A stretch of DNA of 64,000 nucleotides, from assembly GCF_003449015.1 (NCBI RefSeq), contig NZ_QRGD01000004.1:62001-126000 (forward strand), in the 5' to 3' direction. Every line of letters begins with the position of its first letter. Positions within the stretch are counted from its first letter, which is position 1. This stretch comes from Aureibaculum luteum (GTDB taxonomy: Bacteria; Bacteroidota; Bacteroidia; Flavobacteriales; Flavobacteriaceae). The notes beneath the pieces were generated by a model. That model ran no database searches and was not told the origin of the DNA. It saw nothing but the letters and a program-made list of their open reading frames with translations. A program made the position numbers and the translations under genes. Below, in pieces: positions 28,238 to 37,275 of this stretch.

Positions 28238-28352
28238 CTATTAATGATTTTGATTAAAATTTAAATCCATCGTCTGTTCAATGGTTTTTACTAAAGTTTC
28301 GCCGACAGCATAGTGTTCTCTAAAAATTAATATACAGCCTCAGAAGTAGCGT

Positions 28353-28428
28353 GAACTATTCGTTTAAACAAATTGAAGAAGGCTTCTGGATACACCACGC
28401 CAAAAAGCGTGGCATTCGAAGAGACGTG
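28353..28428 (+). repeat. Interspersed repeat, unit B
   Basis: This 76-bp unit matches the 3' part of unit A, offset by 191 bp, with no gaps and only scattered substitutions. The hairpin CCACGCCAAAAAGCGTGG is identical in both, which suggests that the stem rather than the flanks is conserved. Confidence 0.8.
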
Positions 28429-28441
28429 CATTTTATACTTT

Positions 28442-28545
28442 AACTAAGACCCTTATTCTGTCGTCAGTTCGAGTGGTCTCGAAGAATGAGAGATTGTATC
28501 GAGAACTTTTCGCGTACTGAAGGTTCTCGATACACTTTTTTATTT
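28442..28545 (+). repeat. Interspersed repeat, unit C, with 11-bp palindrome
   Basis: This unit again starts with AACTAAGACC and follows unit A's 5' half (TTATT, CAGTTCGAGTGGT-like, GAAGAATGA). It ends in a perfect palindrome, GTATCGAGAAC at 28496-28506 and GTTCTCGATAC at 28523-28533, followed by ACTTTTTTA. The palindrome plus T-run could act as a plus-strand terminator. Confidence 0.7.
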
Positions 28546-28607
28546 CTCTGCATCTTAGAAAAAAACACTCTCAATACTAAATTTTATTTAAAATGCACTA
28601 AGAGTTT

Positions 28608-29345
28608 CTATTGTATTTGATACACTTTAAAATTATCTACAGTCATATGGTTTTTAACCGTTCTTAAACCAAAATAACCTGATGTATAAGGGTTAGAATC
28701 AACAAAATCAACAAACAATTCATTATCTCTGTAGTATTGTATAACACCATTATGTGCTATTATTTTGATGTGATATCTTTTATTAGGGGCTAACATGAAT
28801 TTTGTATCAGACAAATCATGTTCATCAATTAAAGGACGCTCTCCATTACCTACGTAACGTCTAAATCGTGTAGTACCATTGTCATTCCCTCCTACTCCCA
28901 TATAATATAATTGGAGTGCATCATAATTCGAAAATTTACCACCACGTTTCTTAGAATCTGCAAACAAGTTTGTTGGATTTTTAGGATCAGACGCCATCCA
29001 AAAACAATTCAAATCAGACACTCGATCGTTAGCACCTCCATCTTGGATGATAAACACATCATATTCAATAACGATTGAGCCTTCAAATTTATGGTCTAAC
29101 CAAACCGTGCAACCAGAATCATCGTTAATTTCTAATTTACTTTTATTAATTGCTACACTACCTTTTGGCATTTGCTCTACAACCCAATTATCCATTCCAT
29201 TATCAAAATTCTCTTCAAAAACAAGTTCAGTAGCAAAGGTTTTTCCTTTTATTTCTATGCCCTTAGTATCATTATTACATGAAGATAAAATACCTAACAC
29301 CAATGCTAAAACAATGAAATTTGTGAATTTTTTAGAATATAACAT
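28608..29345 (-). CDS. Lipoprotein with concanavalin-like (jelly-roll) domain, DUF6250-like
   Basis: This 245-residue protein has a lipoprotein signal ending in LSSC (Cys23). The remainder looks like a single beta-sandwich: ENFDNGMDNWVVEQ near the start, NCFWMASDPKNP and YDALQLYYMGVGGNDNGTTRFRR in the middle, and a final GYFGLRTVKNHMTVDNFKVY strand. This pattern resembles the DUF6250 group of concanavalin-like domains found next to polysaccharide-degrading enzymes; I am not certain of the family. It is the last gene of the long minus-strand run, 13 bp after the GH39 gene, so it probably acts on or binds the same glycan. No catalytic residues can be assigned. Confidence 0.65.
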   Translation of the reverse strand: MLYSKKFTNFIVLALVLGILSSCNNDTKGIEIKGKTFATELVFEENFDNGMDNWVVEQMPKGSVAINKSKLEINDDSGCTVWLDHKFEGSIVIEYDVFIIQDGGANDRVSDLNCFWMASDPKNPTNLFADSKKRGGKFSNYDALQLYYMGVGGNDNGTTRFRRYVGNGERPLIDEHDLSDTKFMLAPNKRYHIKIIAHNGVIQYYRDNELFVDFVDSNPYTSGYFGLRTVKNHMTVDNFKVYQIQ

Positions 29346-29358
29346 GTTCTTTATAGTT

Positions 29359-30993
29359 TTAATTTACTTGTTTGATTAATACTAAACTCCAAGGAGTTAT
29401 GGAATGCTTAATAGTTAAAACCCCATTTTTATTTGCTTTAACAAATTCTTTTTTCATGGTATTAGCATAGTCTTTCATTACCTTAACCTCTTCTCTTGTT
29501 GGTGGTTCAGGTTTACCCATTGTTTCCCAAAAATTATGAATATTACCGTGGTCTTTATCTAAAATTTCTATTTCAAACATACTCCCAGCTTTTAATCCTG
29601 TTAACGTGAAATCTAAATTTTTAGCCGTTCCTGTTTCACGTTTATCTCTTCCTGAAGGTACTGCATTTTGATATTCTTTAGGGTAATTATAAGCCAAGGC
29701 TACAATGTTACCATCTGATGATTTTTTAGAAACAAAAAGGTAATCATCTTTATATAATTTTTGATCACCTAACTGATGTAACATTCTATACGCATGATAC
29801 GATGGTTTAACCAACCCTTGAAAATTAATCATTCCAAAACCACCATGAAAAATACTTGAAGCTCCACCTTTTTCTTCAAAGATATCAGTAAACGTCCAAA
29901 AAGCTAAAGAATTTGTTAACCCTATACAATCTAAATTTGTTTTTACAATATATGCAGCTGCGGGTAAACGATCATGCATTGCATCTCTACTACTTGGACT
30001 GGTATTCCATTCTGTAAGATGAATTTCTACATCTGGAAAATCACTTTTAGCAATCGTTTTATTCAACCATTCTAAATCTAATTTTGTTGACTTTACAAAG
30101 CGTGTTAGTCCCCTTCCCTTTCCTGTTTCTGGATTAAATGCATAATCAGTTGGATAAGGATGGCAACTTACAAAATCAACAGGTAAATTTTCTTTTTTAC
30201 AATAGTTGAGAAAATCTTCTATCCATACGCCATGCCATTCTAAAACGTTAATATCATCCGCTTTAAAAACAGCATCTGAAACATTATCATTTACAAGTTC
30301 GCCTTCAAAACGATTATCTGGCACAAAATTACTGGTTGATGGACCTCCAACTTTAAGCCTATTATCTACAGATCTAACAGCTTTAACGGACTGTTTGTAT
30401 AACTCAAAATATTGTGATTTGGTTGCATCCCAAAACCCTCTATGTAAATTAGGTTCATTCCAAACTTCAAAATACCATGTTAAAACCTCATCTATTCCAT
30501 AACGATCAACACAATGTTGGGTAAAAGCTTTAATCAAGTCATGCCATTTACCAAATGATTCTTCATTGGGAGTAATATTACCTTTCCACCACATTGTGGT
30601 TTTAGAATTCTCAGCGGCTATACTTTTTGGAAAAAAACCTAGTTCTAAAAATGGTTTCACATTTAAGTCTAACATTCTATCAAACAAATCATCAATATAC
30701 TGCCAGTTATAAACGGTTTTTCCCTTTTCTTGAAAAACGGGAAACATATCATCATGAAAAAGTCCATGAAAACGAACATATTCGAACCCACAATTTTCTT
30801 GTACTTGTTCTAACTGTTCTAACCATCCTGCTCGTAAGCCTTCATTGGCACGACCCGCACCAACCATTTTACTCCAAAAATGATCAAATTTCTCTCCTTT
30901 CACTTGAGCATCAATTTGTATGTTTTTTTGTGCGTTAATTAAAAAACTACTTCCCAAAATTAATCCTAAAACTACTATTTTTAATATTTTCAT
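29359..30993 (-). CDS. GH39 glycoside hydrolase, probable beta-xylosidase
   Basis: This 544-residue secreted enzyme has a signal peptide ending in INAQ. It carries the GH39 barrel with acid/base Glu180 in YFEVWNEPNLHRGFW and nucleophile Glu328 in EIHLTEWNTSPSSRD. Characterised GH39 enzymes are beta-xylosidases and alpha-L-iduronidases, with other specificities known; the sequence fits the xylosidase-like side better. It lies between the jelly-roll lipoprotein and the GH95 gene. With the GH3, GH30 and GH31 genes it points to xylose units in the substrate. Specificity is an inference. Confidence 0.9.
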   Translation of the reverse strand: MKILKIVVLGLILGSSFLINAQKNIQIDAQVKGEKFDHFWSKMVGAGRANEGLRAGWLEQLEQVQENCGFEYVRFHGLFHDDMFPVFQEKGKTVYNWQYIDDLFDRMLDLNVKPFLELGFFPKSIAAENSKTTMWWKGNITPNEESFGKWHDLIKAFTQHCVDRYGIDEVLTWYFEVWNEPNLHRGFWDATKSQYFELYKQSVKAVRSVDNRLKVGGPSTSNFVPDNRFEGELVNDNVSDAVFKADDINVLEWHGVWIEDFLNYCKKENLPVDFVSCHPYPTDYAFNPETGKGRGLTRFVKSTKLDLEWLNKTIAKSDFPDVEIHLTEWNTSPSSRDAMHDRLPAAAYIVKTNLDCIGLTNSLAFWTFTDIFEEKGGASSIFHGGFGMINFQGLVKPSYHAYRMLHQLGDQKLYKDDYLFVSKKSSDGNIVALAYNYPKEYQNAVPSGRDKRETGTAKNLDFTLTGLKAGSMFEIEILDKDHGNIHNFWETMGKPEPPTREEVKVMKDYANTMKKEFVKANKNGVLTIKHSITPWSLVLIKQVN

Positions 30994-31025
30994 TATTACT
31001 ATTTTTTACTGTTCATTCTCTTTTA

Positions 31026-33329
31026 TTAATACTTATACTCAGGCACTTTGTATTCCATTATTTCTTTGTAATTCATTCCTTTTTTCACACCATATTGATT
31101 CATTTTTGATTCCAAATGTTTTATGGGTTCCATTATTGCTTTATCAATGTTTTTTGATGAAATCAAAATCGTTTCTCCCTTTTTTAAATCAATACGAAAT
31201 TCATTTTCTGAATTTTTTACTATTTCAATTTTTTTGCCTTTATTTATTTGAATGGCGTTAGTCCAATCTAAAACTTTTAATACACACGGTTTACCAGATA
31301 AACTTTTTATGGATACCCATTCCGTTTTACTATCATTCCGCTTTGCACTCACTAAAAAACCACCTTGAGCCCGTAAATTTTGAAAAGATGCATCTTTCCA
31401 CGCATCTGGAACTGCTGGAAAAACGCGAATTTTATCTCCCCAACTTTGTAATTGAAATTCCATAATAGATGTAGCAGCACTCAGAGGTGTTTCTATTACT
31501 GGATTTTTACCATTCCCTTCCATATAAAATGTATTGGGTAATAAAAGAGCCGTTCCTATTTTACCATTTAAAAAATGTTGCATAATGCTATTCGCCTCAT
31601 TCCCTTTTCCCAAGGCTGCATATAATGACGCTGCCCCCGTAAAGGAGTAACCTACCAATTTTGCCCCATCTTCGATTTTATGCCAATGAATAACTGATTT
31701 TTCAACCAATGCTCGATCTTTAGGTGCGTCTGGATTTAATTGAAATAAAGGGTATAATGCCAATAAATGTGAATAATGCCGATGTGACATATCTACAGGT
31801 TGATTACTCCCAATCATTAATCCATTTTCATCCACAGGATAATCAATTAGGTCGTTAAGCGTTTGTTTCCACGCTATAATACCTTCAGGGTTTTTATTAA
31901 ATTTTTCGTTAGAATCAATCAAAGAATTTAATAACCATCGTAAAATTGACAGGTTGTAATTTGTATTTCGAAAAGTTTTAAACCCTTTGTATTCTGGTGA
32001 ACCCATTGCTGTTAACTCAATTTCTCCCTTCTCATTTCGAATCATATGTTTTTTATATTTCTCTAAAATTTTAATGGCTTTAGGCACCCACTTCTTTTGA
32101 ATGGCCTCATCATCACCCTTATAATTATAATACAACCAATAATTGTGTGTAGCCCAAGCAAAATCTCCCAAACTTTTTCCACTTTTATTTTCAACCATAT
32201 ACTCAAAGTGAGTATCTATTAAATGAATAAAATTTTCCGCAATATCTAAATGATTACTGGTATTAAATGGCCAATAAGTCAATTGTACGTTTAAATTCCA
32301 CCATAAACTTGGCCAACCCGTATTTTTATAAAAAGGTCCCATTAAATCTAATGCAGGACCATCAGCACGAGAGCTAGCTGCCATTTTATAAATTTGAATC
32401 CAGTAGAAAGATTCCATCTTGGCATCTGGCATTGTTATAAATGATTTTTTATAATAATTATGCCACCAATCGCTATGTGTTTTTATAATAGTTTCTGCTT
32501 TTAAACCCATAGCATCTTTAACTGTGTTAACTGCTACTTTAGCCGAAACATTGGCCGTTGGAACTTCATTTGCAATGGCTACAAATAAAGTAGAGTTATT
32601 TTTTGATGTATTCGATTTTTTCTCTTTCCAAGCCGTTGCATAATCTCCTCCAGCCAATAAGGATTGTGTACAAATGGAAATACCATTTTCCACAGTAATT
32701 ATGGGTTTAGGATTTGGTTTATAGCTTAATGTTTGTGGATGGTCTGGTTTTGCATATACTCTTGGTGTAATGGGATTACCCGCTAACCATTCCCATTTAT
32801 AATCAACATTTTTATTAGTCTTTCGTTCTGTTGAACTGATTTCAATAATATTCATCATTCTATCATAAGGTGTAAAGGCTCTAAAGCTTATTTCACCTAA
32901 ATCTGTATAAATAATACCTCGGATTTCGGCATTCCATAAATCTTGACGAATGGTAGCTGAAATAATTTTACCAACAGGATACAATGCCATTCTACCAACA
33001 TCTAACCTCGAGAAATCATATAGGTTATACCCTTTAACACCCATAGATGTTTTTTTATGAGGAGCTCCTCTATGATCGGTAACGTCTTGTCTTCCCATAT
33101 GAAAATCAATACGGTTCTCACTCATAGTAGCATAAACCATCATACCTACTTGACCGTTTCCTGTAAAAGCACCTTCATTCCATTGCATGGGAATTTCTTC
33201 CCAAACCAAGTCATGTTGTCCTAAAAATTTAGGCCAATCAATGTTGTCAATAACCTGTCCTTGCAACCGAAAAAAAGTTAATAAAACAATGACTAAAACT
33301 GTACTTCTAAAATTTGATTTAGAAATCAT
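31026..33329 (-). CDS. GH95-family alpha-L-fucosidase or alpha-L-galactosidase
   Basis: This 767-residue exported inverting enzyme would release alpha-linked L-fucose or L-galactose. After a signal peptide there is an N-terminal beta domain and an alpha/alpha barrel. Motifs of the family are visible: WWNLNVQLTYWP, where the paired Asn residues correspond to the catalytic asparagines of GH95, and SHRHYSHLLALYPLFQLNPD in the late barrel. The middle is divergent from typical fucosidases, so this may be an outlying subfamily. It is the main candidate for producing free fucose for the fucose operon. It follows GH30 by 5 bp, implying tight co-expression. Confidence 0.82.
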   Translation of the reverse strand: MISKSNFRSTVLVIVLLTFFRLQGQVIDNIDWPKFLGQHDLVWEEIPMQWNEGAFTGNGQVGMMVYATMSENRIDFHMGRQDVTDHRGAPHKKTSMGVKGYNLYDFSRLDVGRMALYPVGKIISATIRQDLWNAEIRGIIYTDLGEISFRAFTPYDRMMNIIEISSTERKTNKNVDYKWEWLAGNPITPRVYAKPDHPQTLSYKPNPKPIITVENGISICTQSLLAGGDYATAWKEKKSNTSKNNSTLFVAIANEVPTANVSAKVAVNTVKDAMGLKAETIIKTHSDWWHNYYKKSFITMPDAKMESFYWIQIYKMAASSRADGPALDLMGPFYKNTGWPSLWWNLNVQLTYWPFNTSNHLDIAENFIHLIDTHFEYMVENKSGKSLGDFAWATHNYWLYYNYKGDDEAIQKKWVPKAIKILEKYKKHMIRNEKGEIELTAMGSPEYKGFKTFRNTNYNLSILRWLLNSLIDSNEKFNKNPEGIIAWKQTLNDLIDYPVDENGLMIGSNQPVDMSHRHYSHLLALYPLFQLNPDAPKDRALVEKSVIHWHKIEDGAKLVGYSFTGAASLYAALGKGNEANSIMQHFLNGKIGTALLLPNTFYMEGNGKNPVIETPLSAATSIMEFQLQSWGDKIRVFPAVPDAWKDASFQNLRAQGGFLVSAKRNDSKTEWVSIKSLSGKPCVLKVLDWTNAIQINKGKKIEIVKNSENEFRIDLKKGETILISSKNIDKAIMEPIKHLESKMNQYGVKKGMNYKEIMEYKVPEYKY

Positions 33330-33334
33330 ATAAA

Positions 33335-34765
33335 TTATTTATTTATAATTAAGGAATTAATCGATAATGCTTGTACTTCAATTTCAAATAACTGTTCCCC
33401 TATTTTAAAATTTAGATTTTTATTCGTTTTATCAGGATTGTTAACTAAAAGCATAACACGGCCATCTTTTAACTGAAAGGCCAAATGATTTTTCCCTTTA
33501 GAAGATTTTAAATAATGATCACCTGGTTGCAAAAAGTGCGATAAGTGTTTAAATAAATAAAACTCATCGGTATATGTAACATTTTTAGTTACTTTATCTA
33601 TGACTACCATTGAGTTTTGTGGCCATCCCCAAGCACTTTTTCCTGTTTCATCTAATACCATATTCCAATACATATGAGATCCTGCTCCATTGTTAAAAAA
33701 GTGTACCAATGTTTCCCAAGAACGATCGAAAGCTGTCCAATCATTTTCTCCTTCTCCACACTTATTCTCCGTTTGCATGTATTGTAAATCTGGATACTCT
33801 TTATGTATCGTAGGAATAGCTTTAGAGCCGCCCCATTGAAAACCAACACCCTTTATATATTTAGCTGACTTTTTATTATCCAAAATGGTTCTAACATAAT
33901 TCGGATTACTATAATTAATAGTTCCTAACCAAATTTCTGTATCTAAACCATCATTTTCTAATTGAGGGCCTAAGTATTCTCCAATAAACAATGAGAAATC
34001 TTCAGCACGCCAAGTACAACTAGGCCAGTTTGGTGCATAGGCAATTTCATTTTGTGGTTGTATTGAAAATAAATCTATCCCTTCCTTTTTATAGGCCTTA
34101 ATAAATTTTGAAAAATACAGGGCATATGCTTTTAAGTACTGGTCTTGCATTTTAAATGCAGTAGCATTACTCAATATTTGAGCACCAGGATTCATTCTAT
34201 TTCCATTTGACCTATCATTCCAATCGCCTGCACGTAAAGAGTAATGTTCATTCACTTTCATCCAAGCTGGAGGTGTCCATGGTGATGCCCATATTTTTAA
34301 ATCTGGACGGTTTTTTAAAGCGGCTTTTAAATAGGGTATCAAAATATATTTATCTCTGTCTATATTAAAATCACGCATAACAAAATCTCCTGGAACATCA
34401 TCGTGAGAATAATAACTTAAGGCATAATCAGAAGCACCAATTGGTATACGGCACATTGAAAAATTACAGCCGTCTTTTGAAAAAAGAGCTTTTATAACTT
34501 CCTTAGCACCTTTATCATCTAGCCTCTGAATAGCTTCCCAACCTAACTCATTAAAAGCACCACCAATACCATCAACTTTTTGCAATACACTGTCCGTATA
34601 AACAGTGATATCAACCTTAGATTCACTAACCTTCTTTTTAAGAAACTTCTTAGGCTTAACCCAACGTTCTGAAGCTGTTGTATAAATTAATTCTACTTTT
34701 TGAGCATATAATAAATTAGAGACTAAAAGCACCAACATGAGTACCGTGTAATTTATCTTTTTCAT
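33335..34765 (-). CDS. GH30 glycoside hydrolase
   Basis: This 476-residue secreted retaining enzyme shows the GH30 barrel with IGGAFNELGWEA near the start, acid/base Glu240 in SIQPQNEIAY and nucleophile Glu333 in YMQTENKCGEGE, plus the side beta domain at the C-terminus. GH30 members act on beta-glucosides, beta-xylosides, beta-fucosides or xylans depending on subfamily. The QTENKCG form is found in enzymes of Bacteroidetes PULs; subfamily cannot be fixed here. It lies between a sialate-esterase-like gene and GH95 with short gaps, so it belongs to the same enzyme set. Confidence 0.92.
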   Translation of the reverse strand: MKKINYTVLMLVLLVSNLLYAQKVELIYTTASERWVKPKKFLKKKVSESKVDITVYTDSVLQKVDGIGGAFNELGWEAIQRLDDKGAKEVIKALFSKDGCNFSMCRIPIGASDYALSYYSHDDVPGDFVMRDFNIDRDKYILIPYLKAALKNRPDLKIWASPWTPPAWMKVNEHYSLRAGDWNDRSNGNRMNPGAQILSNATAFKMQDQYLKAYALYFSKFIKAYKKEGIDLFSIQPQNEIAYAPNWPSCTWRAEDFSLFIGEYLGPQLENDGLDTEIWLGTINYSNPNYVRTILDNKKSAKYIKGVGFQWGGSKAIPTIHKEYPDLQYMQTENKCGEGENDWTAFDRSWETLVHFFNNGAGSHMYWNMVLDETGKSAWGWPQNSMVVIDKVTKNVTYTDEFYLFKHLSHFLQPGDHYLKSSKGKNHLAFQLKDGRVMLLVNNPDKTNKNLNFKIGEQLFEIEVQALSINSLIINK

Positions 34766-34797
34766 CCTATTTGATTTAAATTAGTTTTGTGATTTGA

Positions 34798-36393
34798 TTA
34801 ATTTTCAGTCGAGAAAACAGCAGCAGGTAATCCCTCCTTATTATATAAATTAGCACCTTCAGGATTACCAGACCAAGCATATCTAACTTGTTTTGGATGT
34901 GCTACTGATGCATTCCAAACTTCTATTTTATTTTTAGATATTATTTTTGCTTCTGCGGGTTTCCAGTTCCCCTCTTGATCCAAAATCTCGAACCACTTTA
35001 AAGGTTCTTGTACGGCCACAGTAGGGTTCATCAACTTTTTATTACCTACCATTAACCCTGCTCCTACTTCACTAAATTCAATTTCAATTTTATTACCTAT
35101 AATTTCTTTGGTAACATATAATGGTCCACTGACTACCGGAATATCAATGTGATAATCCTTCTTCAATGCCCAAAGAGCTAAACGTTTACCTGCATCCATT
35201 TTATTATGAGGATGTATGTCTTTTGCCTCACCAATATCATATAATACGGCCATACCCGTATTTGGCAATTTTAACGTTCTACGTAATTTATCATTCACTG
35301 TTGCCCATCCTTTATCTGCTTTATCATTACCACGCTTACAGGCGGCCAACTGTGCCCAATAAAAAGAGAAATCACCTTGATTCCAATCTGCTCTCCAACT
35401 ATTTATCATCGTGGTAAACATCTTTTCATATTCATTTGGCATATTTACAGCGTTACTTTCACCTTGATACCAAATGGCTCCTTTAATAGCATACGGTATA
35501 ACAGAATAGAGCATGCCATTATATAATGTTGCAGGTACTTGTCTGTCTTTTCTAGGGTGGTCAGCAGGTTTTGGCTTTCTGCCTTTCTTGCCTTTTTCTA
35601 TCCATGCAGTTAATTTTTTCTCAAGCTCAATATCTACATAGTCTTTGGCATCCAGCTTTTCTATGGTTTCTTTAAGTTCTTTTCTGTTCGTTTGAAAATA
35701 TTCCTTTAAGTTTTCATCTGCTAAAAAAGCTTCTTCTGAAATCCAAGGTTGAATTCTTGATCCGCCCCATGAACATTCTACCAATCCGATGGGTACATTT
35801 AATTCCTTGCGTAATTCTTTAGCAAAGAAATAACCGATCGCTGAAATTTTCTTAACATCTTCTCCCTGTGCACTAACCCATTGCCCAGTAAAATCAGTTT
35901 GTTTTTCGTATAAAGATGTATTTTGAAGTACTTCAATATGACGCAGTTGGTTGTCATTTGCATTTTTAACCTCTTCTCTTATATACGCTACTAATGGTTG
36001 ATATTTTGGTTCTTTGGAATCATGTATAAATTTTTCCAAAGCAAAATCCATATTAGATTGTCCCGTACAAAGCCAAACTTCACCTGACAATACATCGTTT
36101 ATAACCAATTCATTTTTACCTGTTATTGTGATTTGAAAAGGACCTCCTGCTGCTGGTGTTTTTAATTTTAATTTCCAAGTACCATCAGTATTTGCAATCG
36201 TTGTAGCCTTTTCACCCCAACTCCCTGAAATTTCTATTTTCTCATTAGGATCAGCCCAACCCCATATTGGAATCTCAGTATCTCGTTGAATGACCATATG
36301 ATCCGTAAAAAGTGCATTTAATTTCACATCTGCAATCAAAAATTGTGGTATAAACAATAGAAGGAGTATTATAATTTGACTGTGTTTTTTCAT
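34798..36393 (-). CDS. Sialate O-acetylesterase-type carbohydrate esterase (SGNH fold)
   Basis: This 531-residue secreted esterase has nucleophile Ser113 in LCTGQSNMDFA and the conserved GAIWYQGESNA block of the SASA family. An inserted beta domain after the signal peptide (SLFTDHMVIQRD-like opening) is usual. Such enzymes, some placed in family CE20, remove acetyl groups from sugars, not only from sialic acid. In this locus a substrate such as acetylated xylose or fucose units is more likely; no sialic acid genes are present. It starts 39 bp after the GDSL gene and precedes GH30 by 32 bp. Confidence 0.87.
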   Translation of the reverse strand: MKKHSQIIILLLLFIPQFLIADVKLNALFTDHMVIQRDTEIPIWGWADPNEKIEISGSWGEKATTIANTDGTWKLKLKTPAAGGPFQITITGKNELVINDVLSGEVWLCTGQSNMDFALEKFIHDSKEPKYQPLVAYIREEVKNANDNQLRHIEVLQNTSLYEKQTDFTGQWVSAQGEDVKKISAIGYFFAKELRKELNVPIGLVECSWGGSRIQPWISEEAFLADENLKEYFQTNRKELKETIEKLDAKDYVDIELEKKLTAWIEKGKKGRKPKPADHPRKDRQVPATLYNGMLYSVIPYAIKGAIWYQGESNAVNMPNEYEKMFTTMINSWRADWNQGDFSFYWAQLAACKRGNDKADKGWATVNDKLRRTLKLPNTGMAVLYDIGEAKDIHPHNKMDAGKRLALWALKKDYHIDIPVVSGPLYVTKEIIGNKIEIEFSEVGAGLMVGNKKLMNPTVAVQEPLKWFEILDQEGNWKPAEAKIISKNKIEVWNASVAHPKQVRYAWSGNPEGANLYNKEGLPAAVFSTEN

Positions 36394-36432
36394 TTGAATA
36401 CGAGTTTATAATTATAGTGTTCTATAAATAGT

Positions 36433-37239
36433 TTATTTTAATTCTTTTGTAATTAATCGTGCTACTTCTTTTCCTTGTTGTGTAAATCCTAAATCATTAT
36501 AATGGACATTTCCAGGTTCTTGTGCCCATATCTTAGCATTTGGTTTTGTAAATGAATAAAGATCGTTTATTATAATGTCTGGATACTTCTTAAGCACCTC
36601 CAACGCGGCTGTATTAAATGTAACACTATCTCCTTCAAAACGTCCTTTGGCATTCTTTGGGACCGGTGTTGTGGTAGCAAAAATCAATTTAGCCTTTGGA
36701 AAGTTTAGTTTTAAATACTTACATATTTCATTGAGGTTCTCTTTGTATTCACGTATCCATGAAACTTGTTTTCCGTTTGCTTTGTTTAAATTTTTACCTT
36801 TCAAATATTTTAGATCATGTAAACCCACATTAAAATGAATTAAATCCCATTTAAAATTCCATCCTTTTTCTAAACCTGGTTGAAACATTTTCTCTTGCAG
36901 TTCTTCCATATTTTCTATAAAATTATGACTTGAACCTCCATTTTTGAACAGACGAATAACTGTGGCTTTGTTATTCAATTCTTCTCTAACCGACTGAGAA
37001 TATGCAATTGAAATGGAGTCGCCATATATGAATACATTAGGTAATCCTTTTTTAGGATGTACATACTTAAAAGCCTCTGTTTTATAAACAGATCCCATAG
37101 TACCACATAACTTATCCCAAATTAACCTGCATATTTCCTCATCAGAATTTCTATCCTTAAGAGCTGCAAATACAGCTGGAGACATCCCCGCACTTATAGC
37201 ACTAAGACCTAGAATTTTTATAAATTCTTTACGTTCCAT
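36433..37239 (-). CDS. SGNH/GDSL-type hydrolase, exported
   Basis: This 268-residue esterase-like protein opens with MERKEFIKILGLSAISAG, an Arg-Lys signal resembling but not matching a twin-arginine signal. Ser75 in FIYGDSISIAY is the likely nucleophile; NVGLHDLK gives the Asn block and GNVHYNDLGF the late catalytic His. It is a separate type from the neighbouring SASA esterase, so the locus carries two different deacylases. The acyl group and sugar are unknown. Confidence 0.82.
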   Translation of the reverse strand: MERKEFIKILGLSAISAGMSPAVFAALKDRNSDEEICRLIWDKLCGTMGSVYKTEAFKYVHPKKGLPNVFIYGDSISIAYSQSVREELNNKATVIRLFKNGGSSHNFIENMEELQEKMFQPGLEKGWNFKWDLIHFNVGLHDLKYLKGKNLNKANGKQVSWIREYKENLNEICKYLKLNFPKAKLIFATTTPVPKNAKGRFEGDSVTFNTAALEVLKKYPDIIINDLYSFTKPNAKIWAQEPGNVHYNDLGFTQQGKEVARLITKELK

Positions 37240-37275
37240 TGATATTATTTTTTTAAGTAAGCTCTACCCAATAAC

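Larger units (their letters stand above)
27891..28607. other. Intergenic region between convergent susD and lipoprotein genes
   Basis: These 717 bp have no supported gene. The region starts with the susD terminator (27926-27956). The rest is occupied largely by degenerate interspersed repeats: unit A 28091-28237, unit B 28353-28428, unit C 28442-28545, listed separately. Its base composition is richer in G and C than the flanking intergenic DNA, as expected for repeat elements. It ends in a strong palindrome at 28496-28533 that may serve as a terminator for either side. Confidence 0.7.

Noticed and set aside
28091-28545. CRISPR array
   Set aside because: Only three degenerate units of unequal length, with irregular spacing and no cas genes nearby.
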